64,000 bases of DNA from Vibrio hepatarius (GTDB taxonomy: Bacteria; Pseudomonadota; Gammaproteobacteria; Enterobacterales; Vibrionaceae): positions 1,021,878 through 1,085,877 of the forward strand of contig NZ_LHPI01000001.1 of assembly GCF_001274785.1 (NCBI RefSeq), written 5' to 3'. Below, piece by piece: positions 36,788-45,500 of the stretch; the stretch's first letter is position 1, and each line of letters starts with the position of its first letter. A program made the translations under genes and the position numbers. Under the pieces are notes generated by a model, which saw only the letters and a program-made list of their open reading frames with translations, did not search any database and was not told where the DNA came from.

Positions 36788-37474
36788 TCATACTAACCAC
36801 TTGAAAGACTGCTGTAAGAACTCGTCGGCATTTTCATGCACAATTTCGCCGTGAGCCATGACTAGTATTTGCGGGTTCCAAGACAACAACCTATTAAGGT
36901 GTTTCCGCGCGTCAGCTTTACCAAACATGAAGCTTAAACGCCAATCCAAAGGCATTTTCCCATTAGGGGCGAGTATACCAACACCTTTCACCACAACCCG
37001 TTGCCAGTAGTTAAAGTCCTGACCTGAAAAGTTCTCAACTAAGTCGGTAACAATTAAGGTACTTGAACTACTATGGTAAAACACACACTCTTCCATTAGC
37101 GGAGAACCAGAAAACAATTCTTGTTCAATGTCAGGTTCCCAAGCGTAACTCTGCGGGTTATTAAGAGAGGTATGAAAAGAGATATCGCGACGTTTTTTAA
37201 TCACCTCATTGGTGCCATAAACTTCAGCGTCAGGATAAGCGGAAACCCATTCAGATAAGAACAAGTGGTGTAAATGGTTGGGAGCAATTAAATATTTAAC
37301 CCACCCTAGACTGTTAACTTGCTCCGCAATTGAAGCTGATAACTTGATTGGACTGTGAACCCATAGATCTCCACTAGAAAGTCTCACAACCGTCATTCGA
37401 GTGGAATAAGGCAACCCTAAGAACTGAACAGGTTCACCATCAAATATCCATATTTCATTCGCTAATTTTTCCAT
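36788..37474 (-). CDS. DUF4336 metallo-beta-lactamase-fold protein
   Basis: 228 residues. Reads as a DUF4336 protein: IWIFDGEPVQFLGLPYSTRMTVVRL at the start, LIAPNHLHHLFLSEW (histidines in the metal-site position), LIVTDLVENF and VMAHGEIV. Role unknown. It is the outermost gene of the array side and lacks a proper attC of its own, so it is either an immobilised terminal cassette or an old chromosomal gene. Confidence 0.8.
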   Translation of the reverse strand: MEKLANEIWIFDGEPVQFLGLPYSTRMTVVRLSSGDLWVHSPIKLSASIAEQVNSLGWVKYLIAPNHLHHLFLSEWVSAYPDAEVYGTNEVIKKRRDISFHTSLNNPQSYAWEPDIEQELFSGSPLMEECVFYHSSSSTLIVTDLVENFSGQDFNYWQRVVVKGVGILAPNGKMPLDWRLSFMFGKADARKHLNRLLSWNPQILVMAHGEIVHENADEFLQQSFKWLV

Positions 37475-37488
37475 GCTCCTCCAATCAC

Positions 37489-37612
37489 TAACGTCCGCTT
37501 AAGTGGTGAAACGCTGCTTACTCGACTTAGGCTATTGTGTCGTAAACACTCAAGCCGATTAGAATCGAAAGTAATAAAGCGTTGAACTCCTATGAAGCCC
37601 TTTGGAGCTTTT
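37489..37612 (-). repeat. attC site 1 (degenerate)
   Basis: Left end TAACGTCCGCTTAAG is good; the right core has decayed to GCTTTTAATA. Closes the cassette of the 60-residue membrane protein. Confidence 0.7.
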
Positions 37613-37796
37613 AATACCGTCCCATACCGTGGAACATGCCACCAAACAATGCCATTAAAATACCAAAAATAACGCTTAGGATTATAAAGGCAGGGATCGA
37701 AGCAATAGCAAACTTAACCATAAAAACAACCATCGACATAAATGGCATTTTTACATCTACAACAGTAACTTCTTGTTTATCATTGTCTACAGACAT
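37611..37796 (-). CDS. Small membrane protein
   Basis: 60 residues from the ATG with AAGGA seven bases upstream. A short polar head (MSVDNDKQEVTVVDVK) precedes one long or two short membrane helices ending FGGMFHGMGRY. Not recognised; resembles many small cassette-encoded membrane proteins. It ends inside its decayed attC. Confidence 0.6.
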   Translation of the reverse strand: MSVDNDKQEVTVVDVKMPFMSMVVFMVKFAIASIPAFIILSVIFGILMALFGGMFHGMGRY

Positions 37797-37883
37797 ATAT
37801 ATTTCCTTGTAGCTGACAATAAGCAACCAGTTTAATTAAGTTGAGATTTTATTTCTTTGAGATAGTTATAGTTTTCTTGAAAG

Positions 37884-37928
37884 CTAACAATTCCGAGTAT
37901 TGGGAATCGTTCTTAAATGCTGTGTTAT
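37884..37928 (-). repeat. attC site 2 (truncated)
   Basis: Only the right half remains (CCGAGTATTGGGAATCGTTC to TGTTAT); the left half is deleted. Belongs to the alpha/beta-hydrolase cassette, which is therefore probably no longer excisable. Confidence 0.65.
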
Positions 37929-37941
37929 GCGTAATTTCCTG

Positions 37942-38823
37942 CTAATGGGCAGGATAATGCAATTCAATAAACTCAGACACATCAGGCCAGCTTCTAGTAT
38001 GTATAAAGTGATCTGAACGATAGCTAATGTGTTTATACGGATAAGCGTAATTACTTGAATCAAGTTTAGACATAATCTGTTTTGACATTTCGTAGGAAGG
38101 CCATACAGTGTCATACCGTGCAGAAGTCAGCAATATCGCAGCACTGCTCTTCTCTACAGGGATCAAAAATCCTTCCACCAGTTCTTTATTATCTATGACG
38201 TTATACCAAGGTTTATAGTTGACTGAATACTTTAAACAAATATTGGCAATATCTTTCCCCTTCCATGTCCATGCTGATTGGCATGGATCAGTTTTAATTA
38301 GTTTTAAGATATCTTTTCTAGTCCGGTATCGGTCATAAGAGCTCCATACATATGCACTCGGTACACCGGCAACAACTAGGTCAATGATTGCGAATTTACT
38401 CGCTAGAATCAGGGCCAACTCACCACCACGACTTGTACCGTATACTGCAATAGAGTTTTTCTTTAACTCAGGTTGAGTTTGGACCCAATTAAATGCCTGT
38501 TCGAAGTATTCAAGCGGCACTCGCTTCAGTGATGTTGGTATACGCGATGATTGGCTCTCTTGATCAAAGTAAGTTAGTGAAAGAATCGCATAACCTTTAC
38601 TTACCAACTCGTTTACACTCACTCGGACTACAGCATACTTCTCAACGAAATCACCACCTCCAGACCCACCTAAAATCATAATAACGGGTTGATTCATCCT
38701 ACCTTCAGTGTAATAAAGTTCACCTACGATCGCTGAGTCATCGATAGGTCGTTGAGAAACCGCAGACGCACAAAATGAACATAAAAGTGTCGAAACTAAA
38801 ATCACTGCTTTAGATAATCTCAT
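37942..38823 (-). CDS. Secreted alpha/beta hydrolase, acyl-CoA thioester hydrolase/BAAT C-terminal type
   Basis: 293 residues with a signal peptide (ends ASAVSQ). The fold shows an oxyanion GGSGGG segment, the nucleophile elbow YGTSRGGELAL, a later acid in SARYDTVWPS, and a C-terminal His in RSDHFIHTR. The closest pattern known to me is the BAAT C-terminal thioesterase/acyltransferase family. Substrate unknown. It is one of the largest proteins among the cassettes. Confidence 0.75.
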   Translation of the reverse strand: MRLSKAVILVSTLLCSFCASAVSQRPIDDSAIVGELYYTEGRMNQPVIMILGGSGGGDFVEKYAVVRVSVNELVSKGYAILSLTYFDQESQSSRIPTSLKRVPLEYFEQAFNWVQTQPELKKNSIAVYGTSRGGELALILASKFAIIDLVVAGVPSAYVWSSYDRYRTRKDILKLIKTDPCQSAWTWKGKDIANICLKYSVNYKPWYNVIDNKELVEGFLIPVEKSSAAILLTSARYDTVWPSYEMSKQIMSKLDSSNYAYPYKHISYRSDHFIHTRSWPDVSEFIELHYPAH

Positions 38824-38869
38824 GTTTCTCTCTTAGGCTATAAAGATGTCGACCTGCTAGATTGCCGCT

Positions 38870-38992
38870 TAACGTTTGGTTTATGGGGTGAGCAAAGTAA
38901 TACCGATGACGATGAAGACAACCCTTAACCACTAAATCTAACGCATAGTAGTAATGGCACACGTGCCAAATCACTCTTAGGATGTTTGTTAT
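38870..38992 (-). repeat. attC site 3 (divergent)
   Basis: Full length but with unusual arms (TAACGTTTGGTTTATGG and TCTTAGGATGTTTGTTA) that no longer pair well. Follows the 76-residue membrane protein. Confidence 0.7.
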
Positions 38993-39007
38993 GACGCAAT
39001 TTCACGA

Positions 39008-39238
39008 CTATTCCGGGCTGTACTTATTAAACAAGACGCAGCAAGTTACAAAGAAGGCTAAAATCAAAGTGATTTGCCACAAACCGTCACCATAGAAAGA
39101 CATTTGATTATCAGACCAAACCCTTAAGGCGATATTGAAGAGTTCACCTTTCAGGCCAATAACGACAACCGCCGCTAGATAATATTTAGCAAACTCTATG
39201 ATAAGAATTTTGGTGTTGGACAAGCAAGTATCTAGCAT
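39008..39238 (-). CDS. Small membrane protein, hypothetical
   Basis: 76 residues with two likely membrane helices (IEFAKYYLAAVVVIGLKG and LWQITLILAFFVTCCVLF) joined by a polar loop. Not recognised. Confidence 0.55.
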   Translation of the reverse strand: MLDTCLSNTKILIIEFAKYYLAAVVVIGLKGELFNIALRVWSDNQMSFYGDGLWQITLILAFFVTCCVLFNKYSPE

Positions 39239-39342
39239 TTTAAGCGCCTGACATAGTTAAGCTTATCCCCTTAGAGTACCAAAGCATACCTGTACAAAAA
39301 TCACTCAAACACCTTATTGCGATCAATCTCCATAGTGAGTAA

Positions 39343-39467
39343 TAACGCCGCGTTAAGGGGCGATAACGCTATACCATCCAAACTTAAGTATTTGCCATAA
39401 ACACTTACACTGAACTTTGAACCAATACCACCGAGCGTTGTGAATCCGTCTTAAATGCTTTGTTATA
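39343..39467 (-). repeat. attC site 4
   Basis: Arms GCGTT/AATGC pair with one wobble. Its TAAC core supplies the stop codon of the next gene. Confidence 0.85.
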
Positions 39468-39888
39468 CGCGTCTATTTGTAACCGCGATGGAAAGAAGGT
39501 AGGCGTGAGTGAAAGATATTAAGCCAATGATAAGCGGGACAACAAACGAAAATGAAAACACAAAAAGATAAAACCCCGACATAAACAGCTTATCAAGAAG
39601 ACTCTCGCTGTGACTCCACCCAGCTTGATGCCCATCTGCAAACAAACTCAATGCGCCGAAATAGTATACGAAGTAAATTGCAAAAGACTTATGCCACGAA
39701 TTTTCTTCAAGATCACGAACTGTATAGATAGATATTAGGACAGCCAAAACTATTCCCAAGACCAAATACATATAATCAGCCGGATATCTTGATGCTGTAG
39801 CTAGAAAGTCACCTAGCGAAATTAACCATATAATGGAAGAACCAACCACTAGGGTTACTAACGTGTTCTTAACTATCAATTCTCTCAT
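39463..39888 (-). CDS. Multi-pass membrane protein, hypothetical
   Basis: 141 residues from the ATG at 39888 (GGAAGG seven bases upstream; the frame opens at 39933). Four membrane helices are predictable by eye. Not recognised. The TAA stop is part of attC 4. Confidence 0.6.
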   Translation of the reverse strand: MRELIVKNTLVTLVVGSSIIWLISLGDFLATASRYPADYMYLVLGIVLAVLISIYTVRDLEENSWHKSFAIYFVYYFGALSLFADGHQAGWSHSESLLDKLFMSGFYLFVFSFSFVVPLIIGLISFTHAYLLSIAVTNRRV

Positions 39889-39986
39889 GCCTCCACCTTC
39901 CGGGAGATAGTATGCAACATGAATATTTAGCACCGGAATAAGAAAACAAACTTAGCGAGATAGTTCATATTTTTTCCGTGAGAATA

Positions 39987-40106
39987 TAACGCCTAGATAT
40001 GGGATGAAGCACGCCATACCGAAGTTACAGAAAAGCACTTCACCAACGAAATCAACGTATACCAAAAATGCCACGTGTGCTGAATCTGCTTAAATTGTTT
40101 GTTATG
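39987..40106 (-). repeat. attC site 5
   Basis: Mosaic arms (GCCTAGATATGGG against TGCTTAAATTG). Closes an ORF-less cassette. Confidence 0.7.
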
Positions 40107-40524
40107 CAGTTTTTCGGCATTGCTACATTGGCTAACGAAAACATTACCTTAAACACGAAAAACCACAAACGCGCAGATAGCTTTTTGTAATTCAAGAACC
40201 AACGGACTCAACATCTCCTAAAAAGGCAGCCACAAGCACGGAACGCTGCCTTAAAGCGAAGAATTGTCTTTTTCTTGCGAGAAACTTAACGAACCACAAT
40301 GCCAGTAAATACAGGCTTCCATGAACTTGCCCTTTCCACACTTTACGCCCGAAAACTTTCCGCGCCCAAGAGCGATTTTTAATGAAGCCACTTCACGAAC
40401 TTTGACATGTTTGACGATTTGAGAAATTTAAGAACTTGAGCCGAAAATGTTGGTTTGCCGAAACAGAAAACGAGTTGCTAAAGAGAACTAAATTGAAGAA
40501 ATCTAAAGTTTTAGCCTTGTCGCA
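40107..40524. other. ORF-less cassette body
   Basis: 418 bp without a reading frame of 60 codons on either strand. A short imperfect inverted repeat (GGCAGCC and GGAACGCTGCC near 40215-40250) is the only structure seen. Unrelated by eye to the repeated ORF-less family. Confidence 0.6.
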
Positions 40525-40642
40525 TAACGCTGCATTAGAGTGCGAGCGACGCAATGACTAACTTACCGTATTGCGCCGCAAACGAAAAACTTACTCAAAC
40601 AACTCAGCCACACGTTGCGAGTCGCTTTGAATGACTTGTTAT
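40525..40642 (-). repeat. attC site 6
   Basis: Arms TGCATTAGAG/CTTTGAATGA, partly decayed. Precedes the 86-residue membrane protein cassette. Confidence 0.75.
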
Positions 40643-40754
40643 GTTAGAGATTCAACGATGAATTTCTCAGTGGATACTCTTAAAGCACCTTTAATTAACA
40701 AAGTAACTCGCACTTCAATAGTTTTTCTTCTTTAAAATACAACAAAATTTATTT

Positions 40755-41015
40755 TTATATTACTTCTAAGTTTTTTACTTTTATTTTTCCTGACTTAATC
40801 AGCAAACTTCGCACTGCTACACATAAGCATACAAAGGCGATTACACCCATAGATATCGCTGCAAGATATTGTCCAAATAATTCCCCATCATTATACTCCA
40901 CCACTTGTGCTTCCATAAAGTGTGAATAAGAAACACTCACCGCAATAATACAAGCAATTATAGCCACCATAGCTGTAGTAGTTAGAGTTGATTTAGTTAC
41001 TTGTTTTTCTTCCAT
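40755..41015 (-). CDS. Small two-helix membrane protein
   Basis: 86 residues; helices at about 10-30 (ATTAMVAIIACIIAVSVSY) and 48-70 (GQYLAAISMGVIAFVCLCVAV). Not recognised. The region downstream to attC 6 is AT-rich and empty. Confidence 0.6.
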   Translation of the reverse strand: MEEKQVTKSTLTTTAMVAIIACIIAVSVSYSHFMEAQVVEYNDGELFGQYLAAISMGVIAFVCLCVAVRSLLIKSGKIKVKNLEVI

Positions 41016-41084
41016 TTTTCCATCCTATTTAACATAGTAATATTAAAAAACCCATAAAATGTTACTTTATTACCCTATAAAGCA

Positions 41085-41205
41085 TAACGTCCAATTCAGG
41101 GGAGATTAACGCAACACCGATGCCACCGCAAACCGCCTTAATCACTAAAATTAACGTATAGTAAAAATGCCACGCGTTGCGAATCACTCTTGAACAGTTT
41201 GTTAT
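41085..41205 (-). repeat. attC site 7 (mosaic)
   Basis: Left arm CCAATTCAGG belongs to the CAATT class but the right arm TCTTGAACAG to the CTGTT class, so it looks recombinant. Closes the three-gene YidD cassette. Confidence 0.75.
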
Positions 41206-41219
41206 ACAGCAACTCCAAC

Positions 41220-41609
41220 CTAGTCTCTTCGTACGTCATTGAAGATTTCACAAGATAACTTATAGTTGTGCTGTCTCGCGATTTTCTGTGAAAAAAACAG
41301 TTGTGGTAATTCATAGATAACTAGCAATACGAGTATAAGAAATGCACTAGAATGACCTAGAATAAGGCCAATGATGCTTACAATTAACACTGCCAGCTCC
41401 AATGCAAATAGTGCATATTTGCCCATGTAACAGTGGTGAAAACCGCCAAGGAAGAACCAGTTCAACGTTGCGTAGGTGTCTGGATCCTTGTGTTTTTTTG
41501 ATTGACGTTCATAGAATTCTTTTTTTTGGGTTTCAGGTAATGAATTTACCCGGCTTCTCAACAACTCTTCTTTTTGTTCTAACTGTTCAATCGGTTCAAA
41601 TAAGCGCAT
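41220..41609 (-). CDS. TM2-like membrane protein
   Basis: 129 residues. A charged helical N-terminal third is followed by LNWFFLGGFHHCYMGKYALFAL, which resembles the TM2 domain signature, and two or three helices. Its ATG overlaps the yidD stop by one base (TAATG). Third gene of its cassette. Role unknown. Confidence 0.65.
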   Translation of the reverse strand: MRLFEPIEQLEQKEELLRSRVNSLPETQKKEFYERQSKKHKDPDTYATLNWFFLGGFHHCYMGKYALFALELAVLIVSIIGLILGHSSAFLILVLLVIYELPQLFFSQKIARQHNYKLSCEIFNDVRRD

Positions 41610-41875
41610 TACGGTACCTCATCATATATTTTTTCAATGAGGTCAGGTTGATTGCACCGCTTAATTCTTGTCAAGCCAAGTTTCCAACCTTTTATCGCCC
41701 CATACTTTGCAATACATTGTTTGGTGTATTCAGAACAAGTAGGCTCAAAATTACATTCAATATTTAACAATTGCCTTGAACCACCGCTAACCTGATAGAG
41801 GTGGATCAATTTCAGAGAGATATACTTGAGCAAACTTATCGGCCAAGAGTAATAATCACAGCCTCGCGCTTCCAA
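41609..41875 (-). CDS. YidD-family membrane protein insertion efficiency factor (cassette paralogue)
   Basis: 88 residues. The YidD signature is clear: LIHLYQ, then CNFEPTCSEYTKQCIAKYGAIKGWKLGLTRIKRCNQ. YidD helps YidC insert membrane proteins and is normally encoded beside yidC and rnpA; a cassette copy is therefore an extra paralogue. It overlaps the upstream DUF4177 gene by 40 bp and the downstream TM2-like gene by one base, indicating translational coupling. Confidence 0.85.
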   Translation of the reverse strand: MEARGCDYYSWPISLLKYISLKLIHLYQVSGGSRQLLNIECNFEPTCSEYTKQCIAKYGAIKGWKLGLTRIKRCNQPDLIEKIYDEVP

Positions 41876-42051
41876 AACAGCATAAAGCGCTTTTGCTCAA
41901 CAACTTGAAAGACAACCTGCCAGCCATCTTGTACATATTTGTTCAGTTCTGCTTCCATTTTTTGCACAGGCAAACCACTTGCGCCTAGGAGGATTGTGCC
42001 ACAGCCACCTTCAACAATGTGAACCACTTTATACTCTGTAAACTTTGTCAT
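41836..42051 (-). CDS. DUF4177 domain protein
   Basis: 71 residues from the ATG at 42051 (the frame opens at a TTG at 42063). The pattern YKVVHI, then LNKYVQDGWQVVFQVVEQKRFMLFWKREAVIITL, fits DUF4177, small beta-strand proteins of unknown role. First gene of the three-gene cassette. Confidence 0.75.
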   Translation of the reverse strand: MTKFTEYKVVHIVEGGCGTILLGASGLPVQKMEAELNKYVQDGWQVVFQVVEQKRFMLFWKREAVIITLGR

Positions 42052-42136
42052 CTTTATAACCAACTAATTTCATAAAAACGGGATATTACAATAAGCAATA
42101 AAATGCATCAAGATGAATATTGTGACATTTGCTGTA

Positions 42137-42248
42137 TAACGCCGCATTAAGGTACGAGCAACGCGGACATTCAACCTAACGCTTTGTGCTGTAAGCACTT
42201 AAGCTGAATCAATGCCACGCGTGCTGAATCACTCTAAATTTATTGTTA
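42137..42248 (-). repeat. attC site 8
   Basis: Left arm GCATTAAGG intact, right arm decayed (CTCTAAATTTATTGTTAG). Closes the secreted 133-residue protein cassette. Confidence 0.75.
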
Positions 42249-42254
42249 GTAGTT

Positions 42255-42656
42255 TTATTCATAGCTCTCACAATCCTTCGGTATATCTATATATGTTTCC
42301 TTTGCCTTCCAATCCTGAGCCTTGCGATCAAAGTAAAGTGCATACGTTGAAACACTATTATATGTGCCTGAAGTTATATGATTACCCACAGATATGATAT
42401 TTGGCTCTGAAATAGTAAAAAACCAAACATCTTCACCTGAAACTAACTCAAGACGACTATCAGAAACAAATGAAGCCCCCTCTATAGAAAAGAATTGTTT
42501 AGGATAACTTTCACAATAATACTTAAGACGCTGGCCATAAGAACTGTAGATGGTTCTCATGTTGAACTTCTCATATAAGTCTTGAGTTGTTACCTGCTCT
42601 GCTCCAATAGAGCTATAAGCAATCGATGCAAAAACGCCACTAAAGATGAATTTCAT
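42255..42656 (-). CDS. Secreted hypothetical protein
   Basis: 133 residues. A signal peptide (MKFIFSGVFASIAYSSIGA) precedes a mature domain with one Cys near residue 48 and one near the C terminus (KDCESYE), which could form a disulphide. Not recognised. Confidence 0.6.
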   Translation of the reverse strand: MKFIFSGVFASIAYSSIGAEQVTTQDLYEKFNMRTIYSSYGQRLKYYCESYPKQFFSIEGASFVSDSRLELVSGEDVWFFTISEPNIISVGNHITSGTYNSVSTYALYFDRKAQDWKAKETYIDIPKDCESYE

Positions 42657-42672
42657 GCATAAACTCCAAACG

Positions 42673-42787
42673 CAACGTTAAGTAATGAGCAACGCTGACA
42701 ACTTAATCAAACACAGCACCGCAATCAACAAACCAATTGAAACCGAAAACACCGAGCCTCGCGAATCACTGTTAAATGATTTGTTAT
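42673..42787 (-). repeat. attC site 9 (degenerate)
   Basis: Left end CAACGTTAAGTAATGAG has lost the first core base; right end TGTTAAATGATTTGTTATG. Belongs to the broken DUF2971 cassette. Confidence 0.65.
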
Positions 42788-43562
42788 GGCACATTTGCTT
42801 CTATTAGCTTCAATGCCAAAGCAGCCTCACTGCGGACAGCACGATAAATTTTGACATGGCTCCATTCAGACGCAGATAGAATTGAACGTAAAGTGAATTC
42901 GTCAGATTTACTAATGCCCTTACCTAGAATTACGCAGTCTATTGCGGCGCTCATGAAACTTTGAAAACTATTCATCTCTGAAACTACACGCACCTCGTTT
43001 TCGTATTTCCAACTTTCATGCTTTATAGTCAGTGCAGCTTCAAGCAACGCCTGCCCCAGCATACAATGGTTAGCAAAAACATGGACACTGTTGAATCTTG
43101 ATTTGGATTGCAGATCTTCGAGGATCTTTTTAAATGTGAGCTCGCTCTCATACGGTACTTCCATAACCCAAATTGTCCAGTCAAAACCACAAAAATAATA
43201 AGTTATGTCTTCATTGAAACCAATACAGATACCGGTATGAGATTACGCATAATGCGACCACATTAAAATATCATTGGGCTTTCTGCTGAGGCTGTAAATA
43301 CCATAATTTTGCAGCTGTTTTTTAGCGTAGGATTCATGTAAATCAAAATCATCTCTGGATGGAGTAGCACCCAACTTTCTCAATTCTGCATGAAACTACT
43401 TGGAAGTAACTGAGCGTCGAACGGATCGTTGAGTTGGCTTGAAGTAGGTAAGTAAATCTGTTTGTTTAGAGATATCGCAAGAGTGTACTTCGAGATACCT
43501 CTATATTTAAACCAAAGGTTATCCAAAATAAACTCCCGTGGTTTTGTGTCATAACGCCGCAT
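42784..43562 (-). pseudogene. DUF2971 gene broken by a frameshift and a stop
   Basis: Reading on the minus strand, 43562-43380 gives the DUF2971 N terminus (LWFKYRGISKYTL, LPTSSQLNDPFD). A frameshift near 43385 moves the frame to one encoding AELRKLGATPSRDDFDLHE and the family signature NDILMWSHYA. An in-frame TAA (43251-43253) follows, then SHTGICIGFNED leads without shift into the open frame 43164-42784 (KYENEVRV, VILGKGISKSDE). Two lesions in one gene mean it is not functional as a full-length protein unless the sequence is wrong. DUF2971 proteins are of unknown function and common in mobile and defence-related regions. Confidence 0.85.
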
Positions 43563-43672
43563 TAAGGGGTGAACAACGCATTACACCCAAACTAAACCAA
43601 GTGCCGTAAACACTAAAGCTTATTCAAACCAAAACTGCCAAGCGTTGTGGAATCCTCTTGAATGCTTTGTTA
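43552..43672 (-). repeat. attC site 10
   Basis: GCATT/AATGC class, intact arms. Belongs to copy A of the repeated ORF-less cassette. Confidence 0.88.
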
Positions 43673-44022
43673 ATTGACAAATCTAAAGCTTTGATTTGAA
43701 GTTGATTGCCGCTTTGCCAATACTTACACGTTGAAAAACTAAAATCAGGCGCAGACTCAAAGCGTCTATCACCGAAACCACTTGGAACATACAGCGACGC
43801 AGAAAACGAGCTAACAACACCAAAAAGCCCTTTTGGAAAAACAGTGTTACAGAGCTGACTTTCAATAATTAAATCAGTTTATGAAATAGAAAATCCAACC
43901 ACACAAGAAACCAAAGCAAGATTTTCACAAACCCGAATGATTCAAAATTGAAATCCGGTGCCCAAGCAAGAACACACTGACTTTAACCCTAAACACTCTG
44001 CTTTATCTGCGAAACCTCCGCA
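43673..44022 (-). repeat. Repeated ORF-less cassette, copy A (most divergent)
   Basis: Shares the AAAGCTTTGATTTGAAG start, the AAATCAGGCGCAG block and CCGAAACCACTTGGAAC with copies B-H. Its terminal inverted repeats have decayed (TTGACAA on the left, none on the right), and its core hairpin has a G-U pair and an end mismatch. The minus-strand frame of 60 codons here is not shared by the other copies. Confidence 0.75.
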
Positions 44023-44086
44023 TAACACCTTAATCCCTGAAACCAGCGTATAGATAGTAAAGAATCACTCTTGAACAATTTGCTAT
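44023..44086 (-). repeat. attC site 11 (internal deletion)
   Basis: Only about 64 bp: ends TAACACCTTAATCCCTG and TCTTGAACAATTTGCTATG with the middle missing. The core TAA has become TAG and stops the next gene. Confidence 0.65.
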
Positions 44087-44784
44087 GTTGATATTACGCT
44101 ACTATCCAACTTCCCACAGCTACCGCACACAACTTTGCCTTTCTTAATACTACTTGAGCAATTTGGACATGAACGCTCTGGCAGTCTGGGATCATAGTAA
44201 GTATCAAACTTCTTAAACTCATTAGGAGTACGGTTAGTCTTCGCTGGCTTGTTGTTACGGTTCCATTTTAACAATACCAAATTCAATCCAAAGGCAATTA
44301 AATATGATACAAAAGAAAAGCCAAAATCATAACTTTCAGGCACAAATATTTTATAACCATTGGAGGTTAATATGACGTCTTCGCTGCTAAAACCATAATT
44401 CCTCGCTTCGTAAATGGCAGAAAAATAGTCGCCATTATCGATCATGCCATACATAGATGTCTGCGCTTTACCATAGAAGGGTAATTGTACGCCAATCAAT
44501 AGGTGAGCAATAATGGCACAACTCAACAAAGCGAGGGAAAACTTTAATGTAAAAGCACGATATTTTTTAATGTATAAACAAGTAATAACTACAATGTTAA
44601 TTGCGGCTATAACATAACGACCACCACTCTGTATAAAATCAATATTTAGCAGATCAGCTACTTTCTTAAAAACAAAAAGTGAGCTTGGCAAATCCATCAT
44701 TAACGCGATGACTGGCTGGATAAGAACAAATGCGACAAAAATTAAAGAAAAATTATTAATTTTTTTAAAATTATCTTGATTCAC
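44083..44784 (-). CDS. Membrane protein with C-terminal zinc ribbon
   Basis: 233 residues. Three membrane helices in the first 110 residues, a fourth at about 155-175 (FGFSFVSYLIAFGLNLVLL), then a C-terminal zinc ribbon CPNCSSSIKKGKVVCGSCGK. The two CxxC pairs should bind one zinc. Family not recognised. Stop is TAG from mutated attC 11. Confidence 0.65.
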   Translation of the reverse strand: MNQDNFKKINNFSLIFVAFVLIQPVIALMMDLPSSLFVFKKVADLLNIDFIQSGGRYVIAAINIVVITCLYIKKYRAFTLKFSLALLSCAIIAHLLIGVQLPFYGKAQTSMYGMIDNGDYFSAIYEARNYGFSSEDVILTSNGYKIFVPESYDFGFSFVSYLIAFGLNLVLLKWNRNNKPAKTNRTPNEFKKFDTYYDPRLPERSCPNCSSSIKKGKVVCGSCGKLDSSVIST

Positions 44785-44905
44785 ATGAACCTCGATTGCT
44801 TTGCATTAATTATTTAGATAAGCAAGAGTTATCGCAATAAAGGATAAGCTCAACGCCGTACTAGCGATTGAAAATCATACACTACCAGAAAATCGGTAAC
44901 AAGCA

Positions 44906-45029
44906 TAACGCCGCATTAAGGCGTGAACAACGCAATACACAACGGCTACCGCATTGCGCCTTAAACACAAGATTCGACGCAAACCAAAAATGCCACGCGT
45001 TGTGAATCGCGCTTAAATGCTTTGTTATA
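44906..45029 (-). repeat. attC site 12
   Basis: GCATTAAGGCG/CGCTTAAATGC; the pairing extends further than in most sites. Closes a second, unrelated ORF-less cassette. Confidence 0.9.
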
Positions 45030-45377
45030 CGCCCAACGCTGAAGCTACGATTTTAAGCCAAGCCCCACTTTGTAAGCACGATTTTTTATGTGTATTGATG
45101 CACTTTTGTGAGACTAAGACATTCAGCGATTTTTGATTGAAGCGCACTTGAAACACACAACACCAAAGAAAACAGAACTTCAGCAAGCACGTAAGCTTTT
45201 GGGCAGACTACTTGATAGAGCTGAGTTTCAACAAACACTACCGCGTCGAATTTGAGCCTGAAGACTTCGGGGACATTACCTGATGATTTAACGAAAACAC
45301 AAGGAAATACAAAGCGAAGAACTACAAGAAAAGGTGACTTTGGCACAAGGAATAATCAGCAAGAGTCACTCTGCGTA
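45030..45377. other. Probably ORF-less cassette body
   Basis: 348 bp. The only frame, 45346-45086 on the minus strand (86 codons, GTG start, no Shine-Dalgarno), has a composition unlike real proteins, so I do not call a gene. Confidence 0.5.
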
Positions 45378-45500
45378 TAACGCCGCATTAAGTGGTGAAC
45401 AACGCAGACCACCAAACTTAAACCATTGTGCCGTAAACACTAAAGCCGATTCAAACCAAAACTGCCAAGCGTTGTGAATCCCTCTTGAATGCTTTGTTAG
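45378..45500 (-). repeat. attC site 13
   Basis: GCATT/AATGC class. Belongs to copy B. Confidence 0.92.

Noticed and set aside
45086..45346. 86-codon minus-strand frame
   Set aside because: GTG start without Shine-Dalgarno, no recognisable domain, skewed composition; kept as an ORF-less cassette.
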